Shown here piece by piece: positions 13,051 through 25,235 of a DNA stretch of 64,000 nucleotides (the stretch's first letter is position 1; every line of letters starts with the position of its first letter). The notes below the pieces were generated by a model, which saw nothing but the letters and a program-made list of their open reading frames with translations, was not told the origin of the DNA and did no database searches. This DNA comes from Pogonophryne albipinna (taxonomy: Eukaryota; Chordata; Actinopteri; Perciformes; Artedidraconidae). The stretch covers positions 13,877,087-13,941,086 of the forward strand of contig CM053256.1 of assembly GCA_028583405.1 (NCBI GenBank). Reading direction: 5' to 3'. Both the position numbers and the translations under genes were made by a program.

Positions 13051-16000
13051 TATTCTCAAAATACATTTTTTACTAGATTAAGATTTTGTAACCTCTAAAA
13101 ACATTAAAAAAAATGTATGTCTATACGACGTTTTCTGATTTATAAATACTGTCTCACCTGGATACTGTATCTTCAGCATCTCTTCTCTTATATTCACTCA
13201 GAATTATATAACTATGTGTAGTTTGGTCTTGGTGAAGTCCTTTAAATGTTGTTGTGGCGAAGACATCCCCAGACTGCCTCTGAAACAGGGAATACAACTC
13301 TTTGGTCCACATGTTGCAATCTTCCGCCTTCAAGTGTGAACACTGTCAAGGTGTGAAAGTAAATCAGAGAGTGCACTTTACTCCGCGGATTGAAATAGGT
13401 TAAAAACTGTGAAATCACCAGGTAGATCTCTGCCGACGCTTTTGTTTAAACCCGTGAATCTAAGGTGTTCTTGGCTTAACAAAGTTATTTCTAAGCCTTT
13501 AACTTCTGGGCTGCTTGTTGTGTAGAGTCAGCCGGCAGATGCTTCGGTCTCTGTCCATCTGGCTCCATTGTTGATTGCAGACAGACTGGCTGATGAGTTC
13601 AGCCTAGATGCAGAGGCAGAAGTAGGCCCCTGAGCTGTAGGAGCTCCCTTAGGCCGGGGCTTGGCAGGGTTGGAAGCGAGCACAGCCGTCTCCACGGGTG
13701 CCTAATGGCCATGCTGCTACTCTTCAGAGTTTGGCAGTTGACAATTTCTGATCCTTTTTAAGCAAGAGATAAAGCCCTGGCAGACAACAAGGAGAAGTAG
13801 TCAGAGATGTCCACATAGATTTCAAAACTAGGAGAGTTAGGGAGACAAAATAAAAGGTTTTGTGTAGTGTGATTTATTGATTATTTTAGAATGAGCTTTG
13901 TAAAAACTACTACTGTAGAGATTTATACTACGACATTTTAAAAATGTGTCAAAAATCTGCATGACATGCCTTTATGGCTTGCTGCCGACAGGAAACAGCT
14001 CCACAGATTCTGACAGAGTATAGCAATATGATCATGAAGGTATTAGAAATGATTGTTTTGTTATTTCTCTATGGGCCATTTACAAGGACACAGTGTAGAA
14101 TCAACATGCAGGTTGAGTAAATAAGTGTTTGTTTCACCATGCAGTGAATGTTTGTCCAGCCCGAGAGGCTCGAGCCATGCTTCAGGACAGACTTCCCAAC
14201 ACTGGACCCTGCCTAGTCCATCATCTGTGACCAGCTCTAATTAATTCCCTCACGGTACACGGATAATGAAAAGAGAATTAGACTGCAAAACAGAATTAAT
14301 CTTGGCCGATGAATATTAAAAGAAGAAAACTGGAAGGAAAGCGGGAGGGCAACAGATAACATGCAGCAAAAGGAGGAGAAAAAAGGGGGTCCAAATGTGT
14401 TTTCTCTGTCTGTTTTAATCATTGTTCATTGTATTTAGAGTGCATAGTTGCGTACCTAAGGCAGTGTGTTGAAAACAAAGGCTCAGTGAGTGCTGCTTTG
14501 CTGCCTTCCTGCATTTCTGTCTTTTATTCAGTTTTTTCCCTCTCAACGTTTTTCTACCTCTCGCATAGTCTAGTTGTCAGGACAAGGGTGTCACACCACA
14601 GCCAGGCACCACAAAGAGGGCCAGAAAAAAAATCTCTCTGCTTTCAGCCGGCTGAGGTAGTAATCGATGAGACGTTAAACAAATACAGAGGAAGAAAAGC
14701 ACACTTTCTTTTGAAAACAGAAACCACTTTCATGGCAAAAAAAAGTGCTTCTCAAATGGCTATGCTTCTCTGTTGTATACAGATGTGATTTTTCGACAGT
14801 GGAGTATAATGATAGGTAAGAACAGATGATGGTCATTTATGTCCATAGATGCGTGTAAAGATTCTGTACTGCTTGTATTGATGAGCACAAATGTAGCATC
14901 TGTTGTTTTGAAGATGGAGCTGTAATTAGTGGTCACAGTTTCCATAGTATTTCATTGTTTGCCACATAACCATTTAGACAAACAGCAGGTGTTTGTTCCC
15001 TGAACAAAAGGCATTTCACATCAAGTGACAACAACAATCACTGAGCAGTCTTTATCTGGAGAATACTACACTATGAATATTGCATTTCTAACTATGTGCA
15101 TATGCAGGGACATATTTTCTCCTCAGCTGGTGTTAACTGCAGCACTGTGGCTCCAGTGGCTAGCATTGTTTTTCACAGTAAGAGTCTGAGTTGTTGGAGT
15201 TACAGCATTGTACAAATTTCTCTTTGAGGGTCGAACAAATATAATTTAATAAGCCTTTAAGCAGATATTGGGACATGTCAAAGGTGACTAAAGCTTGTTA
15301 ATTCAATTAAAAAGCCGCTGCTGTTGTGCTTGTGGGCCCACTGCCATGGCATAGGCAGACTTCAATACAACGAGTCAATGTGTACAAAGATTTGGTTGGG
15401 TGCCTTTATATAATGGTTAAGGTTCATACCACATAACCCGTTGTACATCAGGGACTTAAGTTGCATGTCATACCCCCTCTCCTTCCAACTTTTCCTTTCT
15501 CTCAACATTTGTAGCTCCTAATTAATAAAAAAAAGGTTGAAGTTCGCTCTAATTTAAAAAAAAAACCTTACCTTTGGAAGCATCAAGACATTCACAGAGT
15601 TTTTTTTGTTGCTTTGGGTTGGATACGTGACATTAATTTTGGCCAAAATCAACTGATCAGTCATTCGAGAGTATTTGGACAAATTGTTTCAAAACTGAAA
15701 ATCCTTTTTCACAGCAGACATGTTGACTTGTCCAAGCAGTAAAGCACAGGTGAAATTAGTAACGTTAATGTCGGCTGCATGCCACTTAGCTGAGCCAGGT
15801 TCAGAGCTCTGCTTTTGTGCCTTTCCTTCTTTAACAGGTCAAATTGTCTGCTGCTGAAGAGTTCTGTTTCTTCCATCAATATACAAGAGATGAATCGAGC
15901 TTTCAGCATTGAAAAGCAATATAACATTTTTAGGGACAACATCTTAAGTAGTTAATAGTTCAATTAAAATGTTCCACAATTATGTTTGGCATTGTTTATA

Positions 16001-19000
16001 TTAAGAGCTGAAATCAGATATGTAACCTGTGGGATGAGAGGTTGTAAGTGACTGATTCGTAAGAAAGAATCCTTGAGCTACAGACATTTTTTGTCAGAAA
16101 AGACAATTTGACCTGATAAAAAATGCACAGGTTATACTGTTCAGTTCAGTAAGCCATGACATTGTGACAGTGTCAGCATGCACTACAAGCAGAAGATTTT
16201 ATTTTCTTCTGATCTGTTTGACGGCGTTGCTCAGCCAGCCGTTTTTTATTGTTTGAAATGCTTATTTAACCTGTAATTTACCCCGAATTCACTGCAAATT
16301 GTTGACACCGTGCCTTTCCTACATTGACATGTCAAAATGTGTTTCATCAAAAAGACCACAGTCGTACCTCTTCCAGGGTGCTTCACCTGACTTCACCCAA
16401 CCTGCACTTCTATCACCCAGAATTAAAACATATATGTGACTCATATGTGATGAAAAGAAAGAAACTAATTTCTTAAGATTCTGTATTATTGTTTACATCT
16501 CTGGAAATTCCTTCTGGAAATGTATGCAGCCCTCTTGATGGAGGCCAAGGTCAGGGCTACAGTAGCTGTCACGATGATGAGTGGTTCTTACTGAGATAGA
16601 ACGTCTGCCCAACAAACAGGGGGGGATTGACAGTTAATCACAAGCACATTACACCTCTGGGATGGGCGGAACTGCAGCCTCCTGCCGTTGGCTGCAGCCT
16701 GCCTGTCATTATGATGACTCTGCGGCCTATCAGTGTCGGCCTCAGATTTATCTACCCGGCACTACACTGTGGCCTCGTGTTGAGCTGAGCCTGGCACCTG
16801 TCCATCCATCAGCCTCTAAACTCCTCCTGTGACGCCTCAGACACAATCTCTCTTTCTATACAGCTCCATACCACCGCATGGCAATGCCATTGTTCACATC
16901 GTTCATTCAATGGGAACAACTAAATAAATGCTACACAGTGTTTGCCGACCTGGCGACGTGTTTCCACAATACGAATCAGAGACGCTTTGTCATTGTGGGA
17001 GCACTGTAACTGTGTTCAAATCCACCAGGGAAAAAGCTGGCAGAGTTTATTGGGACTTAAGTGTTTTGGGAGGGATAGAGTGGGTGGACAACTTTGCTGA
17101 TGGCACTGGTGAAGGCTCTTTTAAACAATTCCAGTAATTACTAAAAAGCATGCTGAAGGCCATTCAAGCTGCATCTGTTGACACCACTGTGACACACATT
17201 TCAGGATTAGGTGTTTATGTCTGTGTGCAAACTTGTGTGTTTGCATGTTCGTGCAGAGAGAGAACGAGCAGATTGTGTATAGGGTTGTTTTGCTTGAATG
17301 GCTTATTATGCTGATTTATCACTGTTGAGTCTAATATCCTGGCTATAGTGTGCCTCAAGCAATACAATTTAATCACTACAATGCTGACTTTGAGTAGTGC
17401 TTTAGATACTATAAATATCTTTAAAGTATATGTATGACAATTATCTTTTTCTCAAGAAGTACTTTGGAAAATATTTTCTAGCATGTCACCAATTGCCAAC
17501 TGCCATTCATTTTCTCTTGTGACCATCTCATTAGCTCCGTGTCAAAGCAGATGACCAAACCATGGCGTGCGTTATTATGCGGCTGCACCCTCTATCCCTG
17601 GGCGCCTCTCAGTTTACCACAGGGGCATGTCGCCATGCTGACTTGTTAATGGGATCAGTCATTGATAACAAGGAGGTAATACAAATCTAATCAGAAGAGC
17701 CTGTCGCTGGATTGTCTTCTCCTTCTCTGAATGTCACAGACACAAAGTCGCTCTGCCTCTCCCCTGTGTCCAGTGAGACAAACTTCTATCTCAGGACTCA
17801 TTAGCTGGTATCTGCCAGCTAATTCGCAGTGTCATCCTTGAGAAATGTAATATTCATTTATTTATTTATTCACTCAGTAATTTTCTCTACCTATTCAATC
17901 AATTTTTTCTTCACTGCTGTAGGGGCCGGACAATTGTCCCCGACTGTATCAGAATGAGACGGGGAAACACTTTGAACAGGTTTTCTTTCCATCGCAGCAG
18001 TGTTAAATTTAGCTGTTAGAAGGGGCATAAAGGAAATGAATTAATGGAGCCCCATTATTTTTTTTCTCCTGGGGTGCTGAGAAGCAGGACAAAGAGTAGG
18101 TCAAGGCTAAGGCCAAGATAATGTTTCAAGCAGAGAAGGTCACATGGATCTGTACAAGGAGCGTTAAACCTCTACTAATTTATATTTCAGCACTTGATGA
18201 AAAACAGAACATTTAAATTTGCATAAAAGCTGCACTGTCACAATGGGAGACAGTCAGTTTCCTCTTCTCTATCCATGGCAGTAGTGCTCAGGGGAGCCTC
18301 CAACTGGGATGAAGCCCTCAAGGTACTGTATGGATGCTGCAGCGAAACTAAATGGGCAGCCTTTACAGAGGAATGTGTGAATGCCCTGTAGGCGTTAAAT
18401 GTAGGGCAGCGATGGAGAGCCATATGTGTATTGTCTAGAGCCGCAATGTTGAGGTGCTCCTGAGATCTAACATATGCTCAGCGGTTAATCCAACATGAAT
18501 ACAATTAGATATTAGGTAAATGTTAATTCATGACTGTGTCCACAAACACAATTTAATGCAAACATCTACATAATTGATTAGGTGCAAACTGTGCACAGAT
18601 GCAGTTTGAGGCTTTAAAAGGCTGTCAGTAACTATAGCCTTACTGATATACACCACATTGTAGTAGTTTGGAATCCCTTGTTGTATTGGTCAATGTAATG
18701 ATCATTCATAAATATAGAAAAACTGAATTATTTTCACATCAAAAAAGAAATGTACCTTTTCTTTATATTCTTGTTCTAGGCTGCATTTAGTTGATTGCTC
18801 AGCGTTTTGTTGCTTAGCTCTCCCGTTAGTTTGTTAGAAATAATGGAATGCCTGTAAAGAAACGTTACGTTATAAATCACATTGTCTTTTTAGAGAAATA
18901 CTATATTCACGTCAACAAATTAGCAAAATAGAAAACATAATCTTACTCATGTCCTATTTAAAAGCTAAAGACTACATGTAATACCGCACAAACCTTCTCC

Positions 19001-22000
19001 ATATCTCCATGTTGATGTAAAAAAACATCACATTTTTGCTAACCCTATAAATACACAATATAACGCCTATTTGTTGAAAAATGTTCTTCAACCTAAAATA
19101 ATAACAAATAATTCAGAAATAAAGAGTAGTTAATCGAGCTTTAGTAGCATGCTTTTCAAAACTTTTGAACGGCAGCTTATATCCCTGACCTAATGGAGAA
19201 AATACCCTAATGATCATGATGGATGGTGATAAAAGAAGACCTATTCACCCATATTGAGGCTTGGCACTTATCAATATTGTATTTGCTGTTATAGAAGCTC
19301 TTGGCTAATTGGCTATTGGGAGAAAGCATGTCTTTCCGTGATGTGTGATGTGTTCTCCGGGGGTGATGACTGGCTGATAAAGTGCTTCTGAGTGCTAAAG
19401 GGCGAGTTATATGGATTTCTATAACACCCTGGAGCCACAGCTCAGCAGGACAACAACAAGGTCCTAGCCTCTTTCTCCACATGTTCAAAGAGTGTATTTT
19501 CTCTGTCTTCCTGTCCTTCAGAATGTTCTTGTTGGTGGCAACTAAACGATGTGTAATGTCACAGCCAAATGAGAACCAAGACGCAACAAATTATTATAGA
19601 GTGGAACAGATGCAAATCAGAAAGGTGTCTGCAGGTGACTGGGGCAATAAATATGAGCATTATAATGCTATCTCCATGGTCTTTCAATATGTCAATTATA
19701 AACACTTCCCTTTTGATTATCCTGCAGTTAATTTATGATGCCAGTCTCAATCGGCTTAACAGAGTTTATTGCTGGCCTGGAGGGCCCTATAACATGTTCA
19801 TTCTGCAGAACAGCAGTATGGGTTTGCACTTTGACCAGACTGCTAATGGAGATGCATGGCTCATTGGTGAGCAACTTTTTTTTTCACAGACCGAATGGAG
19901 ACAAAATTAATCAAGGCGTCTTGGTTATCTAGTTTGTCTGTCTGCGGCAGAGGTTATAGCCTGACGACACGGTTGATTACATTCCTGAGAAACCTTTAAG
20001 CCCCACAGGTGGTCTTATCCTGGTTTTTACTGTATGTGTTCACACACGCTGTCAGAGCACACTGTTCAACAAAATGTAGCATGCTCCTGTGCATTTCACA
20101 CAAAATGTAACTATTGAAAATGTTTTGTCTAGGTCTCATTTTATATTGACTCCGAAATATTTCAAATTAAACCAAATGTTACGTGTGGATATTTTGCCAT
20201 ACAGTTCATGCTAATGAATCACTTATTGGACGAACAGAAAAAATGCAGTTTTGAGGGAGTCTCATGAATTTTAACAGTGAATGCATTAAAAGACACTTTT
20301 GCAATTATCCTTTTCATTTGCATTTCTGGCATTTAAAGCTGAAACAATATATTTAGGTGAGTTACTAATTACAGTCATACTGTATGGTTAATATCTGGGC
20401 AATTATGTGAAGATTTTATTTTTGGCCTGAAACAGACACCACCTCTGTCTGTCCGTCTGTGGTTCAGATGGACAGCTGGTGAGACAGAATCGCCTACGCT
20501 GGAACAGGAAGTTAAATTTTTTTAATCTTGAGTGACTACTGTGTTGATTTGGCTTGAAGCATGCATATAAATAAGAAGTTTCACTATTTCGAAAATCCTT
20601 TGTCCTTGTTAGGACTTTCATTATCTTTTAGGCAACAGTCACCCATGCAGCATGCTGTGCGCAGACTGGGCAGAACTATAGTGGGTGATTTTACTGATCA
20701 GCGCACTTTAAAACACTAAGGAGGACCTAATCAGTGAACAACTTGGTGCAGCATTTGGAAGATCAGTTTCCATCAAGTGCTCTTTGAAAGTTTTAAAATG
20801 TAATTTACACACTCAGAATGATGACTGACTAAGGATTTCAGTACTCCTGAAATATCAGAAATACTTTTGTGTTCCAACAATAAAAGAACAGTGTTGGAAT
20901 ATATTAAACTGAAGACATTGCGGATCACAGTTTCAGCCTTAACCCCAGTCACTAGGATGGCGCCTGATATCAATATTGTGGTAACAGCATTTATCTATGA
21001 TATGAACACTTTTTGTTCGCAGCAATTTATGTAACCACATTTACTGTAAATATCGCTCAAACATTCCCAATATGGGACACAAAGGCAGTGTATATTCCAT
21101 GTAAACTACTTTCTGCTAATAAAACAATTGCTGTTTTTGACACGGCATTAAATAATGTGTATGGAACTTGCATTATGTGATTACATACACACTGGCGAAT
21201 ACAAATGTGAACATCCTACTTCCCTTCCCTCCTCTCTTTTCTAGTGTCCACTCATCCGCTTCTCTCATGGGCAAATCGGGCAGTTGATCCTGAACTGCCT
21301 GGAGGAAAATTCAAAAGGTCAATGCAAGCAGACTGTTGAGAAAATGCTCTTTTCTCCTCTCTCCTTGGAAAGAAGACAACAATACTCGCTGACGTGGCCT
21401 CATCTCTCTTAAATGCTGAAAGGCACAGTCTACTTCAACAATAGCACCACTTGTATTTCATTTATTTTCTGCTCGAGCATCACTCCTTGGCTGGCACCCC
21501 TACTCTCTCTCTCACGCTTAATTTCTACCTTTTGCAGTGTGCCCCATGGCTGTCCCCAGAGGCGTGGGCAATGGTCTACAGGTGATAAAGACCTGCAGAG
21601 AAACCAGTCACAGCTCTTGCTTAAAATAATAGGAAAAAGTGAAGAGTATTGCTTGTTAGGAGTGTAGACAATGGAGAAATCACTTGTAAAAGGTTAAGAG
21701 TTCCCCGTGGGCGCCGCACAGTATAATTCAATACTTTCCTTTCAGTCACCTCTTGGCCTTTTTTGCATTTTAAATGAGATCTTTGGAGAACAGAAGTCAG
21801 AAAGATGAGGAGCTTGGTATCCAGTAGATGACTAAAAAATGATTAAGAATGAAGTCCATGAAAAATGATAAGAGTATGAAGTGAATGCTTTGCCATTATT
21901 TATATTTAGAAATAAATGACAGAGGAGATGTCATTTAAAATGGATCTCTGGTCAATGAGAAACACCGCAGCCAGAGGGGGTGGAAAGTTTCAAAGAACAG

Positions 22001-22146
22001 AAAATGTCGATACCTATTTTAGTCTGCTTAGAATATTTCAAAGTTACAAGAGATTCAAAATGCTTGATGGATGAGGGTTATAATAATGAAAAATGATATG
22101 AATGAGCGAGAAGAAGTATGACAGAGGTGGAGCAGGGAATGATAGT

Positions 22147-22169
22147 GTGGGGGTGGGGTGGGGGGGGTG
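22147..22169 (+). other. G-rich tract, G-quadruplex candidate
   Basis: Four or more runs of at least four G, separated by single T or TGT, occur within about 25 bases. This fits the usual G-quadruplex sequence pattern on the + strand, which is also the coding strand of the receptor gene, so it would be present in the nascent transcript if that gene starts upstream. There is no evidence of function. Confidence 0.4.
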
Positions 22170-22950
22170 TTGATAATGAGATTAGGTTTTGCACTTCAGG
22201 TGGTGTGTCAGCCTTGGGAATAGGAAACCTGTCAGTCCTTCGTGCCCTCATGCAAAGCTGCTTGGCTTCTCTATTGATCCAGCTGCAATGGAGAAGACTC
22301 CTATACAGCCAACACTGATGTTCTCACTTGTCTAACATTATGATACGTGTGTGTGGGTGTGTGTGAGTGATCAGTCATTTGATCTGTTACATTAAATGCC
22401 ACATTTTTTATTCTGAAAATTAAGATATGCCATTTATATTTCATTTATGAGTGCTTTTGTAGCATCACAAAATTGACCCTTCGCTAAACCCTGCCTCTAA
22501 ACAGTGATTGATAATGGCTTAGCAATCGTCCATAGACAAGGCGGATCTGACTACTTATAGATTTCTCTAACCTTTCTTAGACCAAAACATATCAATTGGC
22601 ATTTCATGGCATATTTGTAACACATTTTCATACTTTTATTAGCGTAAACAATTGGTATTACTATACACTTGTCATCCATTTTGCCTGCCGGCGTCCGAGC
22701 CTACACTTAAAGGGGGGGTAGGTAAGTTTCAGAAACCGGCTCGAGTGCACTAAAATTTGAAAGTACACAGCCGAAAAGAATCCGCCCCTTCCTTCAGACT
22801 TCCTTACAGAGCACCTCCTCCAACACACATGAACGCGCACATGACTTAGGTTGGCTATATAGTTCAGGGGAATTGTAAACCATACAAAACAGATAATTAC
22901 CTGTCCAAGAGAAAAAGAGCGACCATGGCGTCAGATTTCAACTCGGTGTG

Positions 22951-23384
22951 TATGGGGGTTATTCCCTATCTTTATTCAAGAGCGTGGTATTTAAATTTGA
23001 GAGCATACTTTATTGATTTCCTTCACTCAAACCCTGTCATCGCACCAAAGACAAACCAAAGAGTAACCGCCCTTACGGGACGCTGTAATAAGTAAAACGA
23101 ACGCACCCGCAAGGACACCTGGCCTCCTATTGGTTGAGGTATTTGGACAGGATTGTTGCACAAAAGTTTCGAGCGCGCACAGAATAAATCTGAGAGCAGA
23201 AAAAATCTGTAAACAGCAATATATCTGAGTGCAAGCGTACAGTTTGAGCAGAAGCAGAGCAAATCTAAGTGCAAGCAGGCACTATTTGAGTGCGAGGACA
23301 GGGTTTGAGGGAAATAAATACATAAAGTATGCTCTCAAATTTAAATACCACGCTCTTGAATAAAGATAGGGAATAACCCCCATA
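22951..23384. mobile_element. Young palindromic element nested in family B
   Basis: A 434-bp insertion whose first 62 bp (starting TATGGGGGTTATTCCCTATC) are repeated without a mismatch, inverted, at its right end. Weaker inverted similarity continues for about 40 bp further inward. GGTGTG is duplicated at 22945-22950 and 23385-23390; the duplication could be read as 7 bp depending on where the first base is placed. It interrupts the family B element, so it is younger. The class is not clear: the duplication length fits no family cleanly. No protein is encoded. Confidence 0.75.
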
Positions 23385-23676
23385 GGTGTGTTGCATCAGT
23401 TGTCGCCATCGTTGAAAAGCAACTCCGATATTGACTCTGGTTTGAATTCTCCTAGTTTCCACTTTGTTTTTGTTCCTAATTTGCTCCGTTACATTATTTC
23501 TTTTGCCACCAGTAGACGATGTTGAACCTAACTCTGCCATGGTGAAAGTGGCCGCCTGTTGCTGGCGAGTCATTGAAGTACTGCTGCAATGCACGCCCAA
23601 TGACGGCACGCCCAATGAGGGCACGAGATACATTTGTGCGTGCACGAGATGGAAGGCTGACAGACAGGGCGGCAAT

Positions 23677-23711
23677 CCAATCCGTTTAGCCGGCCCGGCT
23701 AAACGGATTGG
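23677..23711. repeat. Perfect 17-bp stem palindrome
   Basis: Seventeen bases starting CCAATCCGTTTAGCCGG are followed by a single C and then their exact complement. It lies inside family B copy 1. The matching part of copy 2 near 59370 is only partly palindromic. Confidence 0.85.
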
Positions 23712-23878
23712 TTGTACTTTTTACAGTATTACGGCTTCCACAGATGAATTTTTTTTATGGATTTTTTGTCAAAGCACTTAAGATATTCATTGCTATCGGG
23801 ATGTTAAGAGCATTCCATGGAATATAACAAAAAGTGTATCTCGAGCCGGTTTCTCAAACTTACCTACCCCACCTTTAA

Positions 23879-24470
23879 GAACCACAATGGAAATAAGTAA
23901 TTTGAGTTTATTGTTAGATCCTAAAGAAACGTTTATAATGTATGCACGTGTATCAACTGTATTTTAAAAAATCTAAATGAAATGAGATCAGTTATTAGAA
24001 AATGTCTGCTGTAAGTTTAGAGGACATTGTTGTGCTGCTTTGCTTTTTGCTTTTTAGCCTCAGATTCCCTGCAGGAACCCTGTCACTGCGTGTCATTGTG
24101 ATAAGTTGATTAAGTCTGTGTGATGTGTTATTATTGCACTGTCCCTCTGTGAGATGTTCCATTAGCATGGGAACTCGTCCGTCCTCCCAACGGGTTTTCC
24201 TTTTATCAAAGCCTCCATTTATGTTTTGTTTTTTACATAACTCTAGGCTTGTCTGGAATTATTCATAAGGTCGGACAGTCAAAAAAACACACCAAATAAT
24301 AGCTTTATTAGTCATTTAATTTGTACAGCGATGGGCACCAAACACATTAACGTCTGGTGTTAGCAACAAGGTGCTTATGTCTGTTAGTGTGGCGTCTTCC
24401 ACTGAGAGCTCTTACTGTGCTGTGAACAATTTCACTAGATTATGAGGCCATTTTACATTTGCTTCTCTCA
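23879..24470. other. Non-coding intronic DNA
   Basis: About 590 bp between two transposons. No gene, RNA or repeat terminus was recognised. Confidence 0.4.
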
Positions 24471-25044
24471 TACCTCATTCACACCAACGGTGTTTCAGGG
24501 CCGGTTCGGAGCTGGAGCTTGAAAAGCACCGGGTTTTCCTGTTCACACCGCAGCGGAGCAGCCTCTTAGCTCCGGAATCCGGTTCGTTTCAAGCACCAAA
24601 AAATTGTCCGGTCAGAGCAAAAGCACCGCATACGTCACGCTTACGTCGAGGCGGGATCAACTCCTGAACAACAACAAAAAGCCTGCGTTTTATCCAGTTT
24701 GTACACATCGATGGAGAAACTTAACAAGCAGCTGAAGAGAACCAGCTACCTACTGGGAATCTGGTCTTCCGATGAGGTACAGAGGAAGCTGGAGCACAAT
24801 CGGCCATTGTTGTTGTTGTTGTCGGTGTCAGCTGTGAGGGGTTTCCGGGAGGTTTGGCTTTATGAAGCAGGCACGCAAACAGTTACGTCATGACGCAAAC
24901 GATGACGCAATGACGCAATGACGCAGCACCAGTTGGACTCTGGGCAGTGTGAAAAGAGCCGGAGCTAAACCGAAGAACCGGTTCTGAACCTGAAAAGCTC
25001 TAGCACGGAGCTTGAACCGGAGTTGCGTTGGTGTGAATGAGGTA
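24471..25044 (+). mobile_element. Non-autonomous element with 19-bp perfect TIRs, possibly Harbinger-derived
   Basis: A 574-bp element whose first and last 19 bases (TACCTCATTCACACCAACG and its complement) are exact inverted repeats. Beyond them the arms keep weaker inverted similarity. TCA is found directly outside both ends, a 3-bp duplication that would fit PIF/Harbinger. An internal short frame (24699-24893) reads TSYLLGIWSSDEVQRKLE, which loosely resembles the start of the Myb/SANT-like DNA-binding protein that accompanies Harbinger transposases. A short tandem of TGACGCAA units lies at about 24890-24925. The superfamily assignment is an inference. Confidence 0.65.
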
Positions 25045-25235
25045 TCAGAGGGAGGCAAAACATCAGGGGAATGACAACACTAATGTGCCTTTCAGGGAAA
25101 TGTCCTGGTTCTGCTGTTGCGGAGGCCTGCTTTCACCCCGGGGATACCACGGAGGGACCGGAGCGCTTCCACGCTGCTGTTTTCGCCTGTCCTTTGCTGC
25201 TGTGCTGATTTTGCTCCAGGAACATCGCGGATACT

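Larger units (their letters stand above)
11624..22706. other. Non-coding intronic DNA
   Basis: An 11-kb stretch with no recognised exon or RNA gene. A probable degenerate MITE lies at 12774-13050 and a G-rich run at 22147-22169; both are listed separately. The open frames at 12024-12374, 14429-14788, 16928-17137 and 19382-19910 were read and have no domain content or splice-site pattern. Nothing here matched the expected MAM-start exon of the receptor gene. Confidence 0.45.
22711..23874 (+). mobile_element. TTAA-flanked element, family B copy 1 (interrupted)
   Basis: A 1,164-bp element between TTAA sites (22707-22710 and 23875-23878). The inverted termini are AGGGGGGGTAGGTAAG on the left and the complement of AGGTGGGGTAGGTAAG on the right, followed on both sides by a shared GAAACCGGCTCGAG word. 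It is split by a younger 434-bp insertion at 22951-23384, so its own length is about 730 bp. An uninterrupted, shorter relative lies inverted at 59253-59580. A 35-base perfect palindrome sits at 23677-23711. TTAA targets suggest the piggyBac or Kolobok class. No transposase is encoded; the open frames over it are chance. Confidence 0.75.

Noticed and set aside
14429..14788. 119-codon open frame
   Set aside because: The hydrophobic stretch is short, there is no homology that I recognise, and no exon signals surround it.
19382..19910. Overlapping frames of 113-118 codons
   Set aside because: Translations show no motif or membrane or signal pattern, and they overlap each other in different frames.
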